Assembly (NCBI RefSeq): GCF_048771995.1 | Contig: NC_133026.1 | Coordinates: 147,960,501 to 148,024,500 of the forward strand | Reading direction: 5' to 3' | Source of the DNA: Taeniopygia guttata | Taxonomy: Eukaryota > Chordata > Aves > Passeriformes > Estrildidae | Length of the DNA stretch: 64,000 nucleotides | In this document: one piece after another, positions 51,866 to 60,700 of the stretch | How positions within the stretch are numbered: position 1 is the stretch's first letter | How the letters are laid out: each line of letters begins with the position of its first letter | Notes under the pieces: model-generated | Databases searched by the model: none | Seen by the model: only the letters and a program-made list of their open reading frames with translations | What the model was told of the DNA's origin: nothing | Translations under genes and position numbers: made by a program

Positions 51866-52639
51866 CCTGTGAGTGGCCAACTTAGCCTTTCCCAGAACCC
51901 CCCAATTTAATGAACTTTCATAGTACTCCTCTTAGGGAGGGCAGGGACTTGTGCACGGAGTAGCAGCAGCCTAACACAGAGTTGGGATCTGGCCTGCAAA
52001 GGGGTGCACGTTTTTGGGTGACGGAGAGCAAGGAGGAATGCAGCAGGTAGGAGACAGCATGTACAGGCAAGAGCGCGGGTGGGTGTTTCTCCAGCACACA
52101 CGTCCTGTTCAGCAGTCCCCCAGCCCTCCTGCTTGAACAGAGAGGCAGCAATTAGGCTGATTGAAGGCCCAGTTGCTTCTTGCACAAGGAGGAGGCAGTG
52201 CCCCTTGCAGCTGCGGTTCAAAGCCTGCAGGAGATAAGGATCTGCCGTGCCAAGCACTTGGGAAGTGCTGGGGGAATCCAAGGACAGCCCTGGCCACACC
52301 ACCCTGCTTCACCTCTATCGTCTTCCCAGCTGGCATCTGGCTTAAAAGCCTTCCTGAGCCTAGAGCAGCACAAAGGGAGTTTCCTCCCCACTCTTCCATG
52401 AACCCCACGTAATTACTTGGGAGCTCACACAACTTTGTGTCAGCTTTCCTTGCTTACCAGCCTGTTTATGCAAGCTCCAACTCCTCAGCCTCCATGAAGA
52501 GTCTGGTCTTTGCCTCCCTTGGTCATGGGGAGCAGAGTTAAAAACCCAACTGATTTCATGAGATCAGGTGAGGGGGAGGTGTGTGTGTCCTCTGGGTGTA
52601 TTTCAGGGTGTCCAGTCAAGATTAGGCTCTACTGGATAG
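51866..52639. other. Intergenic, nothing recognised
   Basis: Unique sequence between two CR1 copies. Confidence 0.5.
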
Positions 52640-53000
52640 AAAATCATGGAATGGTTTGGGTTGGAAGGGGCCTTTCAGATCATGGAGTTCCAACTGCCCC
52701 ACCATGGCCAGGGAAACCTTCTCCTAGATCAGGCTGTTCCAAGCTCCATCCAAGCTGGCCTTAAACACTTCCAGGGATAGGGCAGCCACAGCTTCTCTGG
52801 GCAGCCTGTGCCGGGGCCTCACCACCCTCACAGGCAAGAATTTCTTCTTTGTACCTAATCTAAACCCACCCTCTGTCAGTATGAAACCATTCCCTGGTGT
52901 CCTGTCACTCCAAGGCCTTGTAAATTCTCTCCAGTTCTCTTGTAGCACTGGAAGGTGCTCTAAGGTCTTCCTGAAGCTCTCTCTTCTCTAGCCAGAACAA
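52640..53000 (-). mobile_element. CR1 LINE 3' fragment
   Basis: Antisense-read of about 360 bases: AATCATGGAATGGTTTGGG, CTTAAACACTTCCAGGGATAG, GCCTCACCACCCTCACAGG and CAAGGCCTTGTAAATTCTCTC. It is the last repeat before the repeat-free stretch that leads into PTP4A3. Confidence 0.95.
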
Positions 53001-53117
53001 ACTCCCGCATACACTTCCACCCTTGGCCAGAGCTCAGCTCTGCCTTTGCCTCCCACATCCTGATAATTCCCATTAGCAGCACCAGGCACACGGGGATGTA
53101 CAAAACAGTGAATGCTT

Positions 53118-53123
53118 TTTATT
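53118..53123 (-). promoter_or_regulatory. Candidate distal poly(A) signal AATAAA for PTP4A3
   Basis: Minus-strand AATAAA at the end of the repeat-free stretch, close to where CR1 remnants resume. Cleavage would be expected at about 53090-53108. Confidence 0.45.
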
Positions 53124-53378
53124 TCGCTGCTGGAGTGTAACCACTGTAATTTCATAAAACTCAAGAAACCAAAAAAAAAAAAAAGTGATTACCGAAGGCA
53201 TACATTTTTTTTCCTTTTTACACAAGACATTAAGTAAACAGACAAGTTTCTTTTTAAAAAGGTTATAAAGTGTCAAGATCCTATACCTCATCTGCATATT
53301 CAAAGTGATGCCATCTGATACAAAAAGCATTGGGTACAATAATTTAGCTATGGCTCAGACCAAAAAAAACCAAAAAAC

Positions 53379-53401
53379 AAAAAAAAAAAAAAAAAAAAAA
53401 A
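53379..53401. repeat. A23 homopolymer
   Basis: Uninterrupted A-run on the plus strand, preceded by A7-8 and A6 runs broken by C. If the region is 3' UTR it is a U-tract in the PTP4A3 RNA. Confidence 0.9.
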
Positions 53402-56359
53402 GAGTCATCTGGGCTTAATCTACACACTACTATGGTTGCCCAGGGGGTTAAAAAGGAAAATATGCAGTTCTTTGTTGCACAGAAAGGAACAGCAGGGAAG
53501 TGGAGAGTTCATTGGGAGATCACGGTCTGAAGGGAAGCAGCGGAACGCCCCCTCCCCGGGAATGTCTGCAAGAGCCCGGCCCAGGACTCCCCCTGTGTGC
53601 CAAGAAACCAGCCACATTTGTCTCCCACCAGACAGAATCCCATCCAAACCCACCCGCCAAGCTGCACCTACCCAGTGTGCTGGCAGCAAGTAAGATACGA
53701 GACCTTGGAAACTGCATGGAAGTCACGAATCTCCCTGTGCGCTTTCCCACTGGGACTAATAAAAACCAAACAAACCCAACGAAAAAAATAAAAAAGGAAA
53801 CGACTCGTTCTATTGTGGGTAGAGCCAGACTCTGCTTTCTCGGGAAATCTGTTCCCCATAAACCTCTGAAGCTCCCAGCCCAAGCACCACAGTGTCAGCC
53901 TTACTGCAAGACTCGTAATAAAAATTTACAAATGAGAAGTCTTTAAATGTATGCCACCAGAACTTTCTTAAATTAAGAGCTGGACAATCGTGATGGCCAC
54001 ATTTCCTGCCTTCCCACCATCCCACCCCTCCATGTGCTCCATCTGACTGGAAAACAAACAGAAGGGATATCTGAGGGCATATGTGTGCTGTGTGCCACTG
54101 GTGAGAGGACACAGCTACAAGCTCCTGCTCAGATTTATTCCCTCACACGAGGCTCATACATGACTGACTCCTGGGTAAAGGCTACAGGCTCTTGGTTTGA
54201 TAGGTGGGGCACCTGCACTTTGCCATCCCTTGGGTCTCCAAAGTTTTTGCACCAATTTGGAGCCTTGTCCCTGCAAATTGTGGTGGCTTTCCATGGGGGG
54301 TGAGGGCGTGGATAGGGGTGAGAAATTATTAGAACCCAGTTCGAGCCTTTGCTTCAGAAGAAAAGGGCAGGATGAGGTGGCTGGTTTGTAGCCAAAGCCA
54401 TGGGGGTGTCTGTTCCCTGTGACATCTGCCAAGACTCGACGGAAACAACCAGAGAAGTGACAGCATTGGCAAATACATCACATTTTTAAGGCTCTCTTTT
54501 CAGCATCTTGGCATTTGAGGTGAAATGAGGATTAGTGTACAAGAAGAGAACCCGAGACCAGCCTGAACCAAGAGCCCTTGGCAGCTTAGGCCTCACTCTG
54601 GTGTTGTCTGCTGAGCTTCAACCTTCCCCCTTACCTAGACTGTCTCAAGACTTCTGAGCTCTTCTTTGAGATTTCTACCCCAAATCCCCCTTGGAAGACC
54701 CCTCAATTTCCCCAGCCTGTTGCTTCTGTAACCTCCTCTACGCTGAGACATTGAGTAGCTGGTACCTCAGATGAAGGAGCTCAAGTCCCTATTAAAAAAC
54801 TCCAAATATTTGGCAGAGAACCAACCCAGAGAAACTTTTGAATTCAGCCCTTCATGCAAAACAGCAGCTCTTGGGCTGCCAAGGAATCCTTTCCATGGAA
54901 GCAGCACATTTTAGGGTTAATGGGGAGATATCCATGACAAAAAAAATGTAGCACAATTAAATCATTATGATTTGGTTTTCTTTTTTGTTTTGTTTTTTTT
55001 CAGTGACTTATAAACCGAGGAGGATCAAGATGCCACTCGGCCAGCCAGATGCCCTCAGGATTTGGCCACATGGCCAGATCAAGGACTGCTTTTATACCAG
55101 AAGCTCCCTAGTTTTAAGGTGTTTGGGTTGATGCTACATAAAGCAAAGCCTGTCCCCTTCATGTTCCCCCCAAGTCAGCCCCTCAGGCCGAGGCCTAAGT
55201 GAAGCCTTGCTCAAGAGTGGCCAAAGGAGGCTGAATTTAAATCCCTCTGTCCCCAGCCTGAGTCCAACTCAAAGGCATTGTGGCTGAATCCCAGGACCTC
55301 TTGCCCTGGGCAATGTTCCAGGTGATGCTGCCATGAGCACGGGTGAGGAAAACTCATCTTGCCAGGACAGAAACGTCTCCAAGCCCATAAAGCAGCAGTT
55401 CCCACAAGGAAGGGCATGGGATCAGGAGGTTTCCTGGCTACCAGGGATTGGGGCTGTCACCACCATGATGCCAAACCACCTCCTATGTCCCTGGGGAAGA
55501 AGCAGCACCTATTTTAGCAGCAGGAGGACAGACCCAAGCAGGAAGGGGATGGTGACCAACCCAGCAGGGTGCTCTAACACAGGGTCAGGCCTTTTTATCA
55601 GTCCAATCTGCATTATTCCCAATCAACACTGACCCTTTGACCATTGATGCCTTCTCCATGAGTCATGGGAACCAACAGCCTGGGATAGAGCAGGAGAAAC
55701 TCAAGGGACTGAGGGCTGTCCCACAATGCTGGACAGGCCCAAAGTGTGTGGTATGACAACTCCAGGGTCAGATGTGGAGGGTCCCCACCTCACTTAACCC
55801 AATGGGTGACCTTCCCTGCCCTGCTGTGGGGCTGGCCCCTATCAGGACAGGTGAAGTGGTGCTGGAAACAGCTCCAAACACCTCTGCTGCTCACCCATGT
55901 GGTGGCACAAAGCAGGCCCTTCTACAGGTACTGAAGGTGTCTAACCAGCCTTCCTCACCACCTGTCCCAAGAGATGAATGCCCTGAAGTGAATGTCTCTG
56001 GACACCTACGGTTTGGAAGGCACACAAAACTTTGGAGAGACCCAGCTCAGGGTCAACAGGACACTGAGAGCATCTCAAGCTGCTCAGCCTAAATCCCAAG
56101 AGGTGGATGATCAGTCCTCCTTGTCCCAACAACTGTGACCCTCTGCAGCTGAGGTGTGAGCAGCAGTGAGAGCATCCCCTGGGCCACATGTATGTCCTGA
56201 TAGTGATAGTGGACAGCAGCCAGCTGTGACACAGTGCTGGGGATCATTCTGGGGGACCATGGGTCACCTCCTGGGCTCTGCTGGGCAGTGACAGGAGAAA
56301 GAAAGGCCAGAGGATGTGCGGAAGACAAACAGGGTATTTTTTTAAGTTTTTTTTTTTCC

Positions 56360-56365
56360 TTTAAT
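56360..56365 (-). promoter_or_regulatory. Candidate proximal poly(A) signal ATTAAA for PTP4A3
   Basis: Minus-strand ATTAAA about 1.25 kb after the stop codon, followed at once by an A-rich run. The genomic A-run could cause internal priming artefacts in cDNA. Confidence 0.3.
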
Positions 56366-57611
56366 TAGCAAATTTCTTGTTATCCTCATTAAGAGAAAAA
56401 AAACACTCCCACACCCCCTATGTGCCCATTGCTCCAGCTGCTGCAAGCGTTCAAAGGCAGAAAGTTGAGAGATGTTTAATGCTCAGGGGCAGCTGAGCCC
56501 ACCCCACCTGGGTGAGTGCCAGGGGTGCCAGGCGCCTCAGTACAGATATGGAAAAGGCAGGTGCAAAATTAGGTGATGTGCTCTTGCCAGGAACACCCCA
56601 AAACACCCAAAAGAGAGCTGCAGCCCAGCCCCTTGGCCAGCAAATGCAGTGGTGGTGGAGAACATGGATGTGCCTTGAGAGGCACACTGTGTCCCCAGGG
56701 CACTGCAGCCAGAACTGGAGTTTGTGCCACAGCTCAGGGGTGGGGACAGGACAGCAGAGAACTCACCACCCTGGGCACTGAATTTGGAAGCTATATATAA
56801 GAGCACTCCACACTTTGGGGGACCCAGTGCTGATCCAGCATCCCAGCAAAGCTGAGTGCCTCAAAGCCCTGCTGTGTCCCCCGAGGTTCCCAGCAGTTCT
56901 GCCTTCACTGGAGCAAGTCCCCAGCGAGCCCCATCTGCAGCATCCTGGCTGGCACTGAGGCAACAGGGAGGTGGTGAGGAAACAGAGGGGCCAGGAGAAA
57001 GGGAACGGTGCTGGGGGTCTTAGCTCAGCCCTTCCCCTGGTCACAAGGGTCACTGAGCTAAGAGCCCCTGTCACCTCTCCCTGCTATCACCACCTTCCCC
57101 CCGCCCCCGAGGCCACTGTGCCATCCCCACCTCCATCCCTGCTGCTGCAGCCCTTATTTATGAGGAAGAGGTGGGGAAAGGTTTTTCTGGGGGTGCTCTG
57201 GCCCTTCTGCACCCCATCCTTTCTCAGCTGGCAGAGCCCTGCCTGCATCACCCCAAACCAAGCACCCTTTGCCCACTCCTCTCAGTGCAATGGGAGGGAA
57301 AAGGGGGGAGGAGGATGACGATGAGGAACGGCCACAGGAGCTCATTGCCTGCTAACACCAGGAGTCTGAGGGCAGTGCTGCCTTCCCTCCTCAGGGCTGC
57401 AGCTGGGGAGAGCAGCCTTTTTTGGGGATCCAGCAAGACGAGTGTGCTGTGAGTGCTGGAACACACTGGAGATGCTCCACGTCCCCAGCCCAGCCTGGAC
57501 AGAGGGGCGGCACGTGGGGAGCACAGGGCTGGGCCAGAAGGTGAGGAGGGGGTGGGATGTGTGCGAGTGCCCGGGGGTCTGTGCACGGATTTTGGCAAGA
57601 GGTCATTGAGG

Positions 57612-57729
57612 TTACATGATGCAGCATTTGTTCTTGTGGTTATGAGGGTCCTTAAATCGGAGTCTCTGCTTTGGTCGGTATTTTTCCAAGTATGTCAGCT
57701 GCTTGCTGTTGATGGCTCCTCTGCGCTTC
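57612..57729 (-). CDS. PTP4A3: PTP4A3 coding exon 5 (C-terminus, CaaX box, stop)
   Basis: After acceptor CCACAG it completes Gln135 and encodes [16 protein letters not shown] through the basic [11 protein letters not shown] stretch to CCIM, then TAA at 57612-57614. A CaaX box ending in Met favours farnesylation by the general CaaX rule. The basic stretch supports binding to acidic membrane lipids in this family. Confidence 0.97.
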
Positions 57730-60700
57730 CTGTGGGGACAGAGAAATGCCAGAACAGTCAGAGGGGTGGCACGAGATCCCCCCCAACCCAAACCACTCTT
57801 GTTGGGGTGCTGAGACCCCCTGCCTGGAGCAGAACGGGATTTTGGAGGCTGAAGCCAAGTGAACCCTCCAGGGATGGAGACAGGCACTGACCCCAGCAGC
57901 TTTCCTTGCTCAGCCACCCTTTGAGTCCCAGGACATGGAGAGCTGGGGAGTAAACATGTGGGGCAGAGGTGGGGTGAGGGCCAAAAGCCCCTCAGGGATG
58001 CTGCCAGCTGCTGCCACAGCCTCCTGCAAGGGCACAGGGTGCTCCATGCCAACACCTTGTTTTCCCACTCCCAAAGGAGAGAAAAACAACCCTGGTGTCA
58101 CCAAAAAAACCAAACCCTGGGACATGCCAGATCTCTCCATTTCCTCAGAGAGGAACTTTCTGCCCTAAAACCACAACACTGCTCCACTTACTGTCGGATG
58201 AACTGGATGGCATCTTCATACTTCATCCCACTCTCAATCAAGGCCAGCGCGACAAGGACGGGTGCACTGAAAGTCAAAAGCAGCGGCTGTCACTCCCCAG
58301 TCACACAGCCCAGAGGCTGATATCCATCATTTAAAGTTCAAGGAGAACCTGAGGTAGCAGATCCCCCCCCATCACCACCTATTCCCACTAAGGTTTCACA
58401 AAACCCTGCTCAAAGAGGGACTGGGAAAAGGAAGGAGAGTACTGGCATGGTTGTCCCTCTCCTGCCTTCGTGGGGAGGTGGCAGCTGGGACAAAACCCTG
58501 CTCAGAGGAGGGATGGGGAAGGGAAAGAGGAGATCTGGCATGGTTTTCCCTCTCCTGCATTCATGAGGGGTGGCAGGTGAGGTGCTGGGCTCGGACTCAC
58601 CGCCCCAGGCCGGCCACGCAGTGCACAGCCACGCAGCAACCGGGGTCCTCGCAGAACTTGGTCTTCAGCAAGTTGAGCCAATCTTCCACAATCTTGCTGG
58701 GAGGAGGTGCTCCATCATCAAATGGCCAATCCTGCAAGGTTGGGAAGAGAGAAACGCTGTTATATTTCTGGGGAAAACCTTTCAGGGGTTGATTTTCTCT
58801 TGGGGTGTTTGGGGCCTTGGCTGCAGGGAGGTAGAGGAGTTCCAGAACTGGCCTCACAGCATAGCTCTGTGGGGATCAGGCAGTTTTGTGGCATCATCCA
58901 GCACACAGGAATTCCCTGGCTGCTTTGGGTCAGGGTTTGAAGCCACACAAATTTAGGTCTGGAGTCCTTCTGCCTCCTATGGACAGGCTGAGCCTGCAGG
59001 AGCACTGGTAGGATCTGCAGCATGGTCCTCATGACTTTCTGCTTCTGCAGACCAGGATGGCCACCCCATGCTCCATCCCCATCCAGATGACCTCACTGAG
59101 CTTTGGGGCGATGCAGTTCCCATCCTGCCCCCTGCCAGCTCCTAATTCCAGAATTTGGGAGCACATTGTAGGGAATTTGAGTAAAGGTGGCTCGAAGATG
59201 GCTGAAATCTCAGAGCTTGATGTGGAGCTGAAATTCAGCTTCCTGCAACACATGGAGGGGAAAACCAAAAGAATGGGCTGGGGACCCAATAACACAGCCC
59301 TAGAGAGAGAGTCACAGGGAGGGAGATCACTCCAAATGGGGCCGTTTAAATACCATCCTTCAAGAAAGGCTACTAAGGGACAAAACCAAAAAAAAATCCC
59401 CTCTCCTTCTGAGCTTCATCCTCAAGTTGCAGGGGTTCAAAACTGGAGCATGGTGAGGAAGTTGGTCAAACAGATTCTGCATTTGATACCCCTCAGCCCT
59501 GGGCTCAGTTATGAGGGGTAAGTGCCCCAAAATAGATTTGTCAGGAGGAGTGTGGGCACTGGCTTTGCAGCACTGGAGGAGAGAGACAGGATGGGCAGCA
59601 TCACTTGGAGAAGATGTGGCTTGGTGAGCCCCAAAGGGTGCAGGGCACTGGGCCCTAATCCTAGATTTTGAGGAGTGAGTCACTAAGCTGCTGTGCTGGA
59701 GTAAGCCTTGGTGTGAGATGACAAAATAAGCTGTTTCACTTAGTGTTTGAACAGGTGGTGAAATTTCTGTTGGGATTTGATAGCAAAGGAGCACACTGGG
59801 CTTCAGGGTATTTGCAGTGTTTGAGCCAGCCTCCCTGGCTGGCCTGTGCCTGTCCTGCAAGGCCATGTCCTCCTACAAGGCCATGTCCTCCCTGCAGTCA
59901 TGAGTGCAGGTCAGGGGCTCACACCAGGGATGACACAGCACCCTACAGAATCACCCTGTGATGGAATGGCACCCTCAAATATCTTCTAGTCCAACCCTCT
60001 GCCATGGCAGGGGCACCTTCCACTATCCCAGGTTGCTGCAACCTGGCCATGAACACTTCCAGAGATGGGGCAGCCTCAACTTCTCTGGACAACCTGTGCC
60101 AGTGTCTCACCACTCTCATGATAAAAATCTTTTTCCTTATGTCTCATCTAAATCTGGCCTCTGGCAGTTTAAAGACATTCCCCTTGGTCTATCACTACGT
60201 GCCTGTGTAAATAGTCCAGCTCTCATGCAGCCCCTTTAGGGACTGGGAGGGGCTTTAATGTCCCCCCAGAGCCTTCACTTCTCCATACATAGACCTATAT
60301 ATGGTCTATATATAGAAGCATAGAATTGTTTAGGTTGGAAAAGCCATCTGAGATTGTCAAGTCCACCTGTTAACCCAGCATTGGCAAGGCCACTACTAAA
60401 CCATGTCTCCAAGTGCCACATCTACAGCTCTTTTAAACCCCTCCAGGGATGGTGACTCCACCACCTCTCTGGGCAGGCTGTTTCAATGCTTGAAAACCCT
60501 TTCAGTGAAGAAATTTGTCCTAATATCCAATCTGAATCTCCCCTGGAGCAACTGAAGGTCATTCCCTCCTGTCCTGTTGCTTGTTACCTGTGAGAAGAGA
60601 CCAACCCCCTACAACCTCTTTTAAGGGAGTTGTAGAGGGGAAAAGATCTTTCCCAAGCCTCCCTTTTTCCAGGCTAAAAACCCTCAGCTGTTCCTCATCA

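Larger units (their letters stand above)
53090..57611 (-). other. PTP4A3: Candidate PTP4A3 3' UTR, long and repeat-free
   Basis: From the stop codon to about 53.1 kb there is no recognisable CR1 copy, whereas CR1 pieces resume immediately at 52640-53000. Minus-strand poly(A) hexamers occur at 56360-56365 (ATTAAA), 54134-54139 (AATAAA) and 53118-53123 (AATAAA). Use of the last would give a 3' UTR of about 4.5 kb; use of the first about 1.25 kb. No other gene is visible in the stretch. The UTR assignment is inference. Confidence 0.5.

Noticed and set aside
1..53000. Exons of genes expected near PTP4A3 by mammalian synteny (for example TSNARE1 or MROH5)
   Set aside because: I looked for recognisable coding blocks and found none. 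Small exons could be missed by eye, but nothing supports a call.
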